A stretch of DNA of 64,000 nt. Origin: Propionibacteriaceae bacterium (GTDB lineage Bacteria; Actinomycetota; Actinomycetes; Propionibacteriales; Propionibacteriaceae). The stretch lies in NCBI GenBank assembly GCA_031265875.1, contig JAISCA010000007.1, positions 1-64,000 on the forward strand, in the 5' to 3' direction. A model generated the notes under the pieces. The model saw only the letters and a list, made by a program, of their open reading frames with translations, did not search any database and had not been told where the DNA came from. Positions 25,801 to 34,573 of the stretch are shown one piece after another (position 1 is the stretch's first letter; each line of letters begins with the position of its first letter). Both the position numbers and the translations under genes were made by a program.

Positions 25801-28800
25801 TCCGGGTCGATGGCGGACTGGTTCAAGGACAGTTTGGCCCCGCCGCTGTCGGCGACGGCCGGCTCGGTGATACGGATGTACGAGGCCTTGGCCGCCAAAC
25901 CGTTGGAGGCCTGGTTGGTCGCCGTCAGGGTCAAGATGGTGCTGGGGTAGTCCGACTGTGGCGTGCCGGGCTCGCCCGGGATCAGCAATGGCTGGCCGGA
26001 GGAGCCATTCGGTTGGCCGGGGGAGGCACTCGAGAAAGACTTCGCCAGCTGCACCAGCGGCACGGTGTCGAGGATCGCGATGGGGGCTTCGACTGTCGTG
26101 TCTATGGGCGGCACCTGCCCGTCGAGCGGGACGGCGGTCAAGCCGGCCCGGTTGAGCACCCAGCCCGCCTCCAAATCGACGCCGTTCGGCCGGTAATTGT
26201 AAGTCGCCGTCCGGATCACCCAGGAGTCATCCGAACGCTTGCGGTCGCGCACCTGCCACTGCAAGGCGAAGCTGCGTTTCAGGGCTTCCGGATGGGCCGG
26301 GTCGCTGTAAGCGCTGGTGACGCCGGAGCCGACGGCCGGGGCGAAGGGATCGGTGGTGTTGGCGCGGGCGGCGTCGTTGGGCTCGACGACGATGCGCAGA
26401 CCGACGGTCGAGGCTTGCTCGTCCGGGGTCAGAGCGCAACCGCGGAAGCCGGCCGTCGTCATCCAGGGCCCGCTGCTGGCGCAATCCGGGGTCACCCAGT
26501 CGCTGCCGTCGTACAGCTTGACCGCGCTGACGCTGTCGTAGCGCAAGGCCCAGCCGCTGCTGTAGGTCGGGTCGGAATAGTTCACGTTCACGGGCGCGAT
26601 CGAGATCAGGTCGAAGGCGTCGAAGAAGCTCTCGGCCATGGCCGTCGATGCCGGCGCCACCGGATCGGAGATGGTGACGGAGGCGACTCCGGGGGTGGTG
26701 TCCCAGAGCAGTGAGCTGGTGCGCCGCTCGGAGGACTGGGCGTGGACGCTGAGCAACCGGCCCCAATCCTTGTGCAAGGCGATGGTGGGCACGATCAAGG
26801 GTCGGGGGTTGGTGGGCGGGCCGACGATGCAATCATCCGGGTTGGCGCAGCCGCCGGGGGCGAAGATGAAGCCGTCGCCGGTGCCGGAGCCGCCGCCGCC
26901 GAAGTCGGAGCCGCCGTCATCGGTCGTGATGGAGCCCTGGACGGTGGCGGTGTTGACCCAGGGCAGGCCCGGGTCGTCGCCGGTGGCGGCGCCGGAGCGG
27001 GTGGTCTGACGGGCCTGGTAGGCGACGTACGGGGTGATGGTCTGGCTGGTCGGGAAGCCGGCCGGGTTGGTGAAGCTGAAGCGCACCCCGGTGACGGCCT
27101 GACGGGTGGTCCCTATGCCCAGCAGCAGACTTTCGAGCTCGGGCGTGAACAAGCTGTAGTAGTCGGTGCCCGGCTTGGCCTGCTCGGTGGTCAGCTCCTT
27201 CCAGGTCGAACCGGTCAAGACCTCGATCTTGAGGGCGGTGTGGGCGGGTATCTGGAAGGGCTGGATCGAAGACAGGTCGAAGCCGTCCCAGAACTCGCGC
27301 TGGCCCTGGGCGGGCTGGATCTGGTCGGTGATGGTGATCGCAGTCGGGTGGACCCAGTTGTTGTCGCTGCGGACGTTGCCGCCCAGGCCGGTGATGACCA
27401 TCCCGCCCGGGCTGACGGCGGTGAAGGGCGGCGAGATGGTCTTGGTCATGGTCTCGATGAAATTGGGGTCGACCACCTGGACGGAGACGGTACGTTCTCC
27501 CTCGGCTGTGTGGACCCCGTTCGAGACAGTGGCGCGGACGGTGTTGTCACGAGGCTTGTCGGTGGAGCCGCCGCTGGTGCCCAGACGGACTGGCACGGTG
27601 ACGGTGGCGTTGTCGCCGAGCGGGCCGTCGGTCGAGTTGAAGACGACCTCGAAGCCGGTCACGACGCCGGCGGAGGAGGGGCTGGCCGGCGTGGTGCCGG
27701 AGGCGAAGAACACCTCCTCATCCGGGCCGGAGGCGAAGTGGTACACCACCTTGCCCTCTTTGGCCCCGGCCGGGTAGGTGATGTCGCTGGGGAATTCGAT
27801 GAACTGGAAGTCCTGCCCGGCCAGGTCGGGCTCGCCCACGCTCAGGCTGATGACGGGCTGACCGCGCGAGGCATTGGTGGCCGTCAGAAAGGCGGTGGTG
27901 TAGTTGCCCTGGGGCACACCGGCCGGGCTGAAAGTCTTATTGACGGTGACGGCCAGGCTGGGCTCGGTCACCGTGTAATTGGCCGAGGCGGAGACGACCG
28001 GGCTATTGGCGGCCCCCCGGCTGGTCTGGGCCGTGGCGGTGTTGACGATGGTGGCCGGGCTGTCGCTGCGCTGGACTAGGGCCAAGCCTAGACGGGCCTG
28101 ACCGGTGCCCTGGGACAGGTGGGCTGCCGGGGCGTTGCCCGTGATGTCGCCGCTGAAGGTGAAGCGCAGGCCGCCCACGTCAGCGAAGTCGACCCCGGCC
28201 GGCAGGGCGCAACTGGGGCCGGCTTGGCCGCTGGTCCAGGACCAGACGCCGGCCTGCTCGACCCAGGCGTCGACCTGGACGGCGCTGGCGCCGGCCGGTA
28301 GATCACATCTGGAGAAGCCGGTCAGGGTAGCCACGCTGAAGGGGTTGTTGGCGTCCAGGCCAGAGCCGTCGCCCGGTTGGGCCGGCTCGGTCACGACCAG
28401 GCGGTCGACCGGCACGTTGGAGCGGTTGGTGGCGGCCAGACTGACGGTCGAGGTCTGCCCCACGGTGGCGCTGGCCGGAGCCCAGCCTTTGGTCAGGTCG
28501 GACTGCAGGACCTGGGGGACGCTGATCGTGACGGCGGCGGACGAGCTGTCGGGGGCCGAGTTGGAGGCCGAGGAGGTGGCGGTGTTGGTGATGGGGTGGC
28601 CGACGTTGGGGCTGAGCGGGCTCAAGCCGGTGTCAGGCACTCGCAGGCGCAGCAACAGGGTCAGGGTCTGGCCGGCCGACAGGCCGACCGTGCCCGCGCT
28701 GTCCAAGGCCTGGCTGACGGCCATGGTGACGGTCGTGTCCTGGCCGATCGTAGCCGGGAAGCTGTTCACCGGCTGGCCGGCCGTGACGACGCTCAACTGG

Positions 28801-29108
28801 TGGCCGACGGTGGCGGGGCGGACCTCCACGCCGACCAGGCTCAAGCCCTCGAACTGGGCCGGCAGGGCGTCGGTGACGGCGGCGTCCAGGCAATTATGCT
28901 CCGAACAAGACAACACGACCTCGTAAGAGAAGGTCTGGCCCGGGCTGACCTCAGTCAGGTTGTTCTCGGTGAACTTGGTGACGGAGAGGTACTGCGGCAG
29001 CGGTGGCTCCGCCCCGGCGTCGGGCGGCGCGATGAACAGTCCGACTGAGGCGAGCGAGATAGCAGCAGCTAAAGTTGTCAAACGGGCTGCGGGCGAGCGA
29101 CGGCGCAT
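22854..29108 (-). CDS. giant cell-wall-anchored adhesin-like protein
   Basis: A 2,084-residue exported protein. The signal peptide (about residues 1-33) ends near DAGA. The long middle is built from many beta-rich modules of the DUF11/isopeptide type, with repeated motifs such as TVNKTFSPAGVPQGN, VxLAKSFS and TKTISPPFTAVSPGG. Near the C-terminus a SpaA/DUF5979-like module (FSVQKLITGTGTEVAPASFEATLSC) is followed by VPATG (about 2050-2054), a hydrophobic helix and RRSRRTD, a sorting signal that deviates from LPxTG. It probably extends from the wall as an adhesin. AAGGA precedes the ATG. It sits inside the pdu regulon, between pduQ and pduV; no sortase gene is in the window. Confidence 0.88.
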   Translation of the reverse strand: MRRRSPAARLTTLAAAISLASVGLFIAPPDAGAEPPLPQYLSVTKFTENNLTEVSPGQTFSYEVVLSCSEHNCLDAAVTDALPAQFEGLSLVGVEVRPATVGHQLSVVTAGQPVNSFPATIGQDTTVTMAVSQALDSAGTVGLSAGQTLTLLLRLRVPDTGLSPLSPNVGHPITNTATSSASNSAPDSSSAAVTISVPQVLQSDLTKGWAPASATVGQTSTVSLAATNRSNVPVDRLVVTEPAQPGDGSGLDANNPFSVATLTGFSRCDLPAGASAVQVDAWVEQAGVWSWTSGQAGPSCALPAGVDFADVGGLRFTFSGDITGNAPAAHLSQGTGQARLGLALVQRSDSPATIVNTATAQTSRGAANSPVVSASANYTVTEPSLAVTVNKTFSPAGVPQGNYTTAFLTATNASRGQPVISLSVGEPDLAGQDFQFIEFPSDITYPAGAKEGKVVYHFASGPDEEVFFASGTTPASPSSAGVVTGFEVVFNSTDGPLGDNATVTVPVRLGTSGGSTDKPRDNTVRATVSNGVHTAEGERTVSVQVVDPNFIETMTKTISPPFTAVSPGGMVITGLGGNVRSDNNWVHPTAITITDQIQPAQGQREFWDGFDLSSIQPFQIPAHTALKIEVLTGSTWKELTTEQAKPGTDYYSLFTPELESLLLGIGTTRQAVTGVRFSFTNPAGFPTSQTITPYVAYQARQTTRSGAATGDDPGLPWVNTATVQGSITTDDGGSDFGGGGSGTGDGFIFAPGGCANPDDCIVGPPTNPRPLIVPTIALHKDWGRLLSVHAQSSERRTSSLLWDTTPGVASVTISDPVAPASTAMAESFFDAFDLISIAPVNVNYSDPTYSSGWALRYDSVSAVKLYDGSDWVTPDCASSGPWMTTAGFRGCALTPDEQASTVGLRIVVEPNDAARANTTDPFAPAVGSGVTSAYSDPAHPEALKRSFALQWQVRDRKRSDDSWVIRTATYNYRPNGVDLEAGWVLNRAGLTAVPLDGQVPPIDTTVEAPIAILDTVPLVQLAKSFSSASPGQPNGSSGQPLLIPGEPGTPQSDYPSTILTLTATNQASNGLAAKASYIRITEPAVADSGGAKLSLNQSAIDPDSAKADPFLADPLRTDPFLGVTDLAADSFFDRFTATGVAFSDSTQQDSAPTLFDPIKTTVHLLHYNAGAVSHSTTTAAALSALTPTQQAIELADVIGISVTFQDTDPATDGGSVAGGQWVRLTITAQARATFRVFHVDGQDQRLAVNGVTDQVTNTAFAQSYDPVQFSTPLLNEEKRGYNGAFSNASVYLHGGRLLARAGQTISPNSLTEPDRASPITVNMTGDARSPSSNDQSNLPATQVTFEDGPENTAFWDNVAFTGWNSITAPNEADQVSLCAYGAFTSGPADWTCSTPGPLTAAELPLTEAQYPLIQGLKVVFSKADGSLLGNWWQNPVVSFKAALRTTKLSGDPVAFTAAATTVTNTIKVYSWNRPLDVTSPVASAPATLSWQAGSRQLAIGKVANRGSTSIFPGDTPSTSDVVPFEMTVTNTGSGYLHLASLVDQLPPGLRYSVAPREPDLGKPYLITHSYSGSLTSTLSLEPVLNVGPVEATGQALTWTWPTADQADRLLPGESITITVYGWLEIGFYQEHEQAVNSLIVTTVEPLTRVDSTSGRPVSFVPATDPQTASTTAFVTPHAGVNFRLTNGVLGSLGTASLGDGVCQPSIPRPGQSTPTYFGPLCVADSAHGAVDSWILHAVNAGTTSVTRVTFFEALPAANDLMLVAEESRESTFRPHLVGGSLQATALDANGVVIPGLTTEYEVSYNAVACQGAWTALGQDPTVTPCTSANEVWETVDPNDLSVDWTNVRAIRVSLSFDQASPLGPAGTVDVQFDTVNVPNSAVGAEDGAEAETSASVDAVDAAWIQYGATYHDATRLAPLKLSPPKVGLALNTGSFSVQKLITGTGTEVAPASFEATLSCSLPYTDAFGNPRSAPLRFNGQTDGRLTLSQAADLKAEVTKVPLGSVCQIGEAGSVGAYGEISRSAEADQFTVEAGLVNQTVLTNVYVARAVPATGSDQRPPYLALLCLVAGVALVCAARRSRRTD

Positions 29109-29425
29109 GAGTCATCCTTGGGAGAGGCGGATGGAACTGACGATCGTCACACTACTACTAGGTCACAGCCTCGAACTACAATTTCTCCGCCTCGAAGGAC
29201 CGCATTTGGCCAAGTCAGAGCGGCGCCGAGGCGGTCCAGCCGGGCGATTGTGACCGAGTTGTAAGAGTGTTGGGCCGCATAGCGGCACAGGCCAGTGGGA
29301 TGTCCCTCCTCACCCCCACCCTCAGGGAGACAGTCCACTAGTGTTCCCCGCTCGGGAAGTTCGCGGCGGCAGGAGACGTCAGCCGCCCCGTCTGATCTAT
29401 CACCCCACCTTCAGGGGACGCTAGG
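29109..29425. other. intergenic region between adhesin start and pduV end
   Basis: There is no gene here. It carries the adhesin's upstream region, a palindrome-rich block at about 29339-29376 related to the 5465-5491 hairpin, and two direct copies of a CACCCCCACCCTCAGGG-like sequence (near 29309 and 29400). The second directly precedes the pduV end. Confidence 0.5.
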
Positions 29426-29935
29426 TCAGCGCAGATCGGGCAATAGCTCGGCGATGCCCTCTCCGGTCAAGGCGGAGACCTTGTGCACGACCCGGCAACC
29501 GGCCATCTGGAGCAGGTTCTCCCCGTTCGTGATCATCCAAGGCTCGGCGATGTCGATCTTGGTCAGCACGCCCAGGACGGGCTTGGTGAAGTAGGTGTGG
29601 AAGCCGGGCGGGATCTTCATCTCGACGGTGGTGGCGGCGTGCATCAAGACCACCAGGTCGACGTCGGTCGAGGCCGTCCAGAGGCCGTGCCTGAGGTACC
29701 ACAGCTCCAAGAACTCGCCCGGGGAGTCGAAGATCTCGTCCTGCCACTCCAGTCCCTGGGTCTTGTCGTAGACGAAGTCCAGACCGTGCAGGCGCTGCAT
29801 CAGGGTGGTCTTGCCGCAGCCGACCGATCCGACCAGGAGCAGCTTCTTCAGCCGGCCGCCGCCCAGCGCCGGGTCGACCGGCGGGGTCGGGCCGGTCGGG
29901 TCCGGAGCCGGCGTCACCGCTCCGGGGTCGCTCAT
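29426..29935 (-). CDS. pduV: PduV/EutP-family small GTPase-like protein
   Basis: A 169-residue P-loop protein. The Walker [11 protein letters not shown] (about residue 37), [20 protein letters not shown] in the switch region and LTKIDIA (an NKxD equivalent, though Thr replaces the usual Asn) fit the EutP/PduV family, which is linked to microcompartment positioning and shell association. A 30-residue Pro-rich N-terminus precedes the domain. Its ATG overlaps the pduU stop by four bases, so both are made from one minus-strand transcript diverging from pduA. Confidence 0.88.
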   Translation of the reverse strand: MSDPGAVTPAPDPTGPTPPVDPALGGGRLKKLLLVGSVGCGKTTLMQRLHGLDFVYDKTQGLEWQDEIFDSPGEFLELWYLRHGLWTASTDVDLVVLMHAATTVEMKIPPGFHTYFTKPVLGVLTKIDIAEPWMITNGENLLQMAGCRVVHKVSALTGEGIAELLPDLR

Positions 29936-30276
29936 GTGCGAGTGATCTCGGCCGGGGCCAGACGTAGCACGCCGGTCAGGAAGGCCAAGACCTCGTGCAT
30001 GGCGGCCTCGACGTCGGACACCAGCCCCATCATGATGAGCGAGCCATTGAAGCGGTCGACGAAGGCCAACTCGACACCGGAGGCCTTGGTGGCCACGTCG
30101 GCCGCCAAGATGGAGGCGTCGGAGGGGGTGATGGTGAGGATGCCGATGGCGCCGCCGGACGGGTTGAGGCCGACTTTGACGTACAACTGGGGGTCGGGGT
30201 GGGCGATGATGTGGGCCAGCGTCACCTGCTTGCCAGGCACGAACTCCTGGATGATGCGCTGTTTGTCCTCGAACAT
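29932..30276 (-). CDS. pduU: microcompartment shell protein PduU (circularly permuted BMC-H)
   Basis: A 114-residue BMC protein of the PduU/EutS type. The N-terminus ([27 protein letters not shown]) contains the beta-barrel-forming segment before the permuted BMC fold. [43 protein letters not shown] is the family core. Hexamers tile the shell with an occluded pore. It overlaps pduV and points away from pduA across a 328-base shared control region. Confidence 0.92.
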   Translation of the reverse strand: MFEDKQRIIQEFVPGKQVTLAHIIAHPDPQLYVKVGLNPSGGAIGILTITPSDASILAADVATKASGVELAFVDRFNGSLIMMGLVSDVEAAMHEVLAFLTGVLRLAPAEITRT

Positions 30277-30604
30277 GGCCCTCTCAGATCCGCCCCGCTG
30301 CGGAGCTTCAGTCGCGTCCGGCGACCGCGACGGCTCGACCGCCGTCCATCAGCCAATCGTTCCCAGAGCCGGCCGGGCCTGTCAATCGACTACGGGGGAA
30401 AGACCGTAAGTCCATCTAGGTGGACAGAAATCCATCATCGAACGGGTACTTTCCGGTGGTTCGGATACAGGAACTGCCTGAATAAGTCTAGGCCGAACCC
30501 TCAGCCGTACCCTCGGATCGACCATAGCCTGGGTCATAACGCCACCAGGTCAATGGTCCGATCTGGTGTGTCTGTTGAATGCCCAACATCCAAGGAGCTA
30601 GACA
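30277..30604. promoter_or_regulatory. divergent pduU/pduA control region
   Basis: This gene-free spacer should carry the promoters of both pdu arms. It contains a near-perfect 16-base palindrome GTCCATCTAGGTGGAC (30410-30425) and an inverted CACCAG/CTGGTG pair (30543-30548 and 30563-30568). Either could be a PocR site, but PocR sites cannot be recognised from sequence alone. AAGGAG (30592-30597) serves pduA. No B12 box was found. Confidence 0.45.
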
Positions 30605-30883
30605 ATGCAAGAAGCCCTCGGAATGGTGGAGACGAAGGGTTTCGTCGCCGCCGTTGAAGCCGCGGACGCGATGGTCAAATCGGCCAATGTCGTCCTGATT
30701 GGAAGCCAGCGGGTCGGGTCCGGTCTTGTGACCGTCCTGGTCCGGGGCGATGTCGGCGCCGTCAAGGCCGCCACTGACGCCGGCGCTGTCGCCGCGCAGA
30801 ATGTCGGCGAGCTGGTGTCCGTCCACGTTATCCCACGTCCGCACAACGACGTCGAGCAGCTGCTCCCGTCGGCGGCCAAGTGA
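30605..30883 (+). CDS. pduA: microcompartment hexameric shell protein PduA
   Basis: A 92-residue single-domain BMC-H protein. Core: [26 protein letters not shown], the pore loop [25 protein letters not shown], and the edge segment [14 protein letters not shown]. The Gly-Ser-Gly pore matches the polar pore of Salmonella PduA, which passes 1,2-propanediol. It is the first gene of the main pdu operon, with AAGGAG seven bases before the ATG. It is closely similar to the PduJ-like protein at 37519, which has Gly-Ala-Gly at the same place. Confidence 0.95.
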   Translation: MQEALGMVETKGFVAAVEAADAMVKSANVVLIGSQRVGSGLVTVLVRGDVGAVKAATDAGAVAAQNVGELVSVHVIPRPHNDVEQLLPSAAK

Positions 30884-30897
30884 GTTAGGTGGCGATC

Positions 30898-31677
30898 ATG
30901 GCCAACGAAGAACTCATCAACCAGGTCCTGGCCGTCGTCCAGGACAAGATCGGCGCGGCCCCTGCGGCTCCCGCCATCGGCGCCCGTCCGCCCTGCACCG
31001 AATTCGTGGGGGTCAACCCCATCGGTGACACCATCGGACTGGTCATCGCCAACGTCGATCCGGAGCTGCACAAGCTCATGAAGATCGACCCCAAGTACCG
31101 CTCCATCGGCATCCTGAGCGCACGCACCGGAGCCGGGCCGCACATCTTCGCGGCTGACGAAGCGGTCAAGGCCACCAACACCGAGATCGTCACCATCGAG
31201 CTGCCGCGCGACACCAAGGGTGGCGCCGGTCACGGCTCGTTGATCGTTTTCGGCGCCATCGACGTGTCCGACGCCCGTCGGGCCGTCGAGGTCTCCCTGA
31301 GCGAGATCGACCGCACCTTCGGCGACGTCTACGGCAATGACGCCGGCCACCTGGAATTCCAGTACACGGCCCGCGCCAGCTACGCCCTGAACAAGGCCTT
31401 CGGGGCCCCTCTGGGCAAGGCCTTCGGCATCACCGTGGGCGCCCCGGCCGGCATCGGCGTGGTCCTCGCCGACACCGCTGTCAAGGCCGCCACGGTCGAC
31501 GTCATCGGATACAGCAGCCCTGCCGCTGGCACCAGCTTCTCGAACGAGGTCATCTCCTGTTTGACCGGCGATTCGGGCGCTGTGCGTCAGGCCATCGTGG
31601 CCGCGCGTGAGATCGGCATCCACCTGCTGGGTGCCATGGGCGTCTGCCCAGGCTCCGCGACGACGCCCTACATCTGA
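30898..31677 (+). CDS. pduB: microcompartment trimeric shell protein PduB (tandem BMC)
   Basis: A 259-residue tandem-domain BMC-T protein. An amphipathic N-terminal helix (ANEELINQVLAVVQDKIG) is joined to the first domain by an Ala/Pro linker. Domain one contains CTEFVGVNPIGDTIGLVIANVD, and domain two has LEFQYTARASYALNKAFGAPLGKAFGI. In Salmonella the PduB N-terminus links enzymes to the shell. ATG 30898 is used; an upstream in-frame GTG at 30889 is possible. It ends 11 bases before pduC. Confidence 0.94.
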   Translation: MANEELINQVLAVVQDKIGAAPAAPAIGARPPCTEFVGVNPIGDTIGLVIANVDPELHKLMKIDPKYRSIGILSARTGAGPHIFAADEAVKATNTEIVTIELPRDTKGGAGHGSLIVFGAIDVSDARRAVEVSLSEIDRTFGDVYGNDAGHLEFQYTARASYALNKAFGAPLGKAFGITVGAPAGIGVVLADTAVKAATVDVIGYSSPAAGTSFSNEVISCLTGDSGAVRQAIVAAREIGIHLLGAMGVCPGSATTPYI

Positions 31678-31688
31678 GGTAGGAAATC

Positions 31689-33350
31689 GTGAAATCGAAG
31701 AGATTTGAAGTCCTCGACGCTCGGCCCGTCAATCAAGACGGATTTGTGACCGAGTGGCCAGAGGTCGGCCTTATCGCCATGGAGAGCCCGAACGACCCCA
31801 AGCCCAGCATCAAGATCGTTGCGGGCAAGGTCGTCGAGATGGACGGTAAAAAGCGTGAAGACTTCGACATGGTCGACACCTTCATCGCCACTTACGGAAT
31901 CAGGCTGGAGGACGCCGAGCGCGCCAACGCCATCGATTCCAATGAGCTGGCCCGGATGTTGGTCGACTTCAATGTGCCTAGAGCCGAAGTAGTCAAGCTC
32001 ACCACCGCACTTACCCCGGCCAAGATGATCGAGGTAGTCTCCCAACTCAACGTCGTGGAAATGATGACGGCCGTGTCGAAGATGAGGGCACGCCTCTCAC
32101 CGGCCAACCAATGCCACGTCACCAATGTCAAAGACAATCCGATCCAGATCGCGGCGGACGCCGCCGAGGCCGCTCTGCGCGGTTTCGCTGAGCAGGAGAC
32201 GACCGTCGGCATCGTCCGTTACGCTCCCTTCAACGCCATCTCGATCATGGTGGGGGCCCAGGTCGGTCGTCCCGGCATCCTGACCCAGTGCGCCGTCGAA
32301 GAGGCCACCGAGCTGGCTCTGGGCATGCGCGGTTTCACCGCCTACGCCGAGACGGTGTCGGTCTACGGCACCGAGCCCGTCTTCATGGACGGCGACGACA
32401 CGCCTTGGTCGAAGGGCTTCTTGGCCTCCTGCTACGCCTCCCGTGGCCTCAAGATGAGGTTCACCTCGGGCACCGGCTCGGAGGTCCAGATGGGCTACGC
32501 CGAGGGCAAGTCGATGCTCTACCTCGAGGCCCGCTGCCTGTACATCACCAAGGCGGCCGGTTCGCAGGGCACCCAGAACGGTTCCGTCTCCTGTTGCGGC
32601 GTGCCGGCGGCTGTGCCCAGCGGCATCCGCGCCATGTTGGCCGAGAACCTGATCGGCATGTGTCTGGACCTGGAGTGCGCCTCCAGCAACGACCAGACCT
32701 TCACCCACTCCGACTTGCGTCGGATCGCCCGTTCCATCATGCAGTTCGCCCCTGGGACGGACTTCATCTGCTCGGGCTACTCCGCGGTTCCGAACTATGA
32801 CAACATGTTCGCCGGTTCCAACTGGGACGCCGAGGATTTCGACGACTGGTGCGTCATCCAGCGCGATCTCAAGATCGACGGTGGCTTGCGGCCAGTCTCG
32901 GAGGACGAGACCGTGGTCGTGCGCAACAAGGCGGCCAAGGTCATCCAGGCCCTCTACCGTGAGCTCGGCCTGCCCGAGATCACCGACGCCGAAGTCGAAG
33001 CCGCGACCTACGGCCACGGCTCGAAGGACATGCCGGATCGCAATGTGGTCGAAGACCTCAAGGCGGCCGACAACGTCCTCAAGCGGGGTCTGACCGGCAT
33101 CGACCTGGTCAAGGCTTTGGCCCGGGCCGGGTACGAGGACGTGGCTGGTTCCGTCTTCGGCATGCTCAAGCAGCGCGTCTCCGGTGACTACCTGCACACG
33201 GCGGCCATCTTGACCAAGGACTTCAACGTCGTCTCGGCTGTCAACTATCCGAACGACTACCGCGGTCCTTCGACCGGTTACCAGCTCTCCGACGAGCGCT
33301 GGGCCGAGATCAAGAACATCCGCAAAGCCATCGATCCCGAGAGCATCTGA
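31689..33350 (+). CDS. pduC: B12-dependent diol/glycerol dehydratase, large subunit
   Basis: A 553-residue alpha subunit of adenosylcobalamin-dependent propanediol dehydratase, the usual length. The start [31 protein letters not shown] and the active-site barrel segments ([58 protein letters not shown]) are strongly conserved. The enzyme converts 1,2-propanediol to propionaldehyde, or glycerol to 3-hydroxypropionaldehyde, by a radical mechanism in the microcompartment lumen. GTG start with TAGGAAA upstream. The first ~130 codons are visibly less GC-rich than the rest. Confidence 0.96.
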   Translation: MKSKRFEVLDARPVNQDGFVTEWPEVGLIAMESPNDPKPSIKIVAGKVVEMDGKKREDFDMVDTFIATYGIRLEDAERANAIDSNELARMLVDFNVPRAEVVKLTTALTPAKMIEVVSQLNVVEMMTAVSKMRARLSPANQCHVTNVKDNPIQIAADAAEAALRGFAEQETTVGIVRYAPFNAISIMVGAQVGRPGILTQCAVEEATELALGMRGFTAYAETVSVYGTEPVFMDGDDTPWSKGFLASCYASRGLKMRFTSGTGSEVQMGYAEGKSMLYLEARCLYITKAAGSQGTQNGSVSCCGVPAAVPSGIRAMLAENLIGMCLDLECASSNDQTFTHSDLRRIARSIMQFAPGTDFICSGYSAVPNYDNMFAGSNWDAEDFDDWCVIQRDLKIDGGLRPVSEDETVVVRNKAAKVIQALYRELGLPEITDAEVEAATYGHGSKDMPDRNVVEDLKAADNVLKRGLTGIDLVKALARAGYEDVAGSVFGMLKQRVSGDYLHTAAILTKDFNVVSAVNYPNDYRGPSTGYQLSDERWAEIKNIRKAIDPESI

Positions 33351-33360
33351 GGTGATGACA

Positions 33361-34026
33361 ATGGATGAGAAGACTCTGCGTAGCATCATCGAACAGGTGT
33401 TGAACGGACTCGACGCCAAGGTGGCTCCGGCCGCCCAGGCCATGCCCTCGGGCACGCCGGACTACGCCGGCGGTGAGCGTCACATCAAGATCGCCGAGAC
33501 TGGTCCGGCGGAGCGGGGCTCCGACCCGCGCGAGGTCGTCATCGCTTTGGCTCCGGCCTTCGGCGGACGCCTCAACCAGACCATCATCGGCCTGCCCCAC
33601 GACCAGGTCGTGCGGGAGATCTGCGCCGGCATCGAGGAGGAGGGCCTGAAGTACCGCTTCATCCGTCTCTTCCGCACCGCCGACGTCGGTTTCATCGCCC
33701 ACGAAGCGGCCAAGTTGTCCGGTTCCGGCATCGGCATCGGCATCCAGTCCCGTGGCACCACGGTCATCCATCAGAAGGACCTGCCGCCTTTGAGCAACCT
33801 TGAGTTGTTCAGCCAGGCCCCTCTGATCGACCTGGAGACGTTCCGTGCCATCGGCAAGAACGCCGCCAAGTACGCCAAGGGCGAGTCGCCTGCTCCAGTG
33901 CCGGTCAAGAACGACCAGATGGCTCGGCCGAAGTACCAGGCCATCGCCGCTCTGCTGCACATCAAGGAAACCGAGCTCTGCGATCCGACGAAGAAGACGC
34001 AAGCTCTCTCCGTCACCTACGTCTGA
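33361..34026 (+). CDS. pduD: B12-dependent diol dehydratase, medium subunit
   Basis: A 221-residue beta subunit. The N-terminal helix [17 protein letters not shown] is a typical encapsulation peptide. A linker and the cobalamin-binding domain follow ([74 protein letters not shown]). It binds the cofactor between itself and PduC. Three in-frame starts exist (33352, 33355, 33361); the last is spaced best from the GAGGTG ribosome-binding site. Confidence 0.94.
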   Translation: MDEKTLRSIIEQVLNGLDAKVAPAAQAMPSGTPDYAGGERHIKIAETGPAERGSDPREVVIALAPAFGGRLNQTIIGLPHDQVVREICAGIEEEGLKYRFIRLFRTADVGFIAHEAAKLSGSGIGIGIQSRGTTVIHQKDLPPLSNLELFSQAPLIDLETFRAIGKNAAKYAKGESPAPVPVKNDQMARPKYQAIAALLHIKETELCDPTKKTQALSVTYV

Positions 34027-34038
34027 GGGAATGCTGAC

Positions 34039-34539
34039 ATGGACCAAGAACAACTAATTCGACAGATCATGGCTCAGGTCATGGCCACGATTGGTTCACC
34101 GTCGGCCGCTACCGCGCCGGCTGGTGGCCAGGTCACCAAAGAGCAGTATCCCCTCGGTGAGAAGATCCCGAACCAGATCAAGTCCGCCTCCGGCAAGCCG
34201 CTGACTGACTTCTCTCTGGAAGGTGTCGTCTCGGGGGCGCTGACGGCGGAGGACTTCCGGATCGCTCCGGAGACCTTGGAGATGCAGGCCCAGGTGGCCG
34301 AATCGGTCGGTCGGGACGCCTTCTCGCGCAACCTGCGCCGGGCGGCCGAGCTGATCGCCGTGCCCGACGACGAATTGCTCAGCATCTATAACGCTCTGCG
34401 TCCGTATCGCTCGACCAAGGCCGAGCTGTACGCCATCGCCGACAAGTTGGAGAACCAGTACGGGTGCAAGATCAACCCGGCTTTCATCCGCGAGGCGGCT
34501 GACGTCTACGAGCAGCGCGGTCGGCTGCGGGCCGAGTGA
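34039..34539 (+). CDS. pduE: B12-dependent diol dehydratase, small subunit
   Basis: A 166-residue gamma subunit. The N-terminal amphipathic helix DQEQLIRQIMAQVMATIG resembles an encapsulation peptide. Conserved blocks: YPLGEKIPNQIKSASGKPLTDFSLEGVVSG, RDAFSRNLRRAAELIAVPDDELLSIYNALRPYRSTKAEL, and REAADVYEQRGRL at the end. It completes the dehydratase hexamer with PduC and PduD and follows pduD by 12 bases. Confidence 0.94.
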   Translation: MDQEQLIRQIMAQVMATIGSPSAATAPAGGQVTKEQYPLGEKIPNQIKSASGKPLTDFSLEGVVSGALTAEDFRIAPETLEMQAQVAESVGRDAFSRNLRRAAELIAVPDDELLSIYNALRPYRSTKAELYAIADKLENQYGCKINPAFIREAADVYEQRGRLRAE

Positions 34540-34573
34540 CCGAGCGGGATGACGGAAGAGAACTGTTAGCGAC

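Noticed and set aside
30277-30604. cobalamin riboswitch before pduA or pduU
   Set aside because: No B12-box-like core or matching stem arrangement was found; control by PocR is enough to explain regulation.
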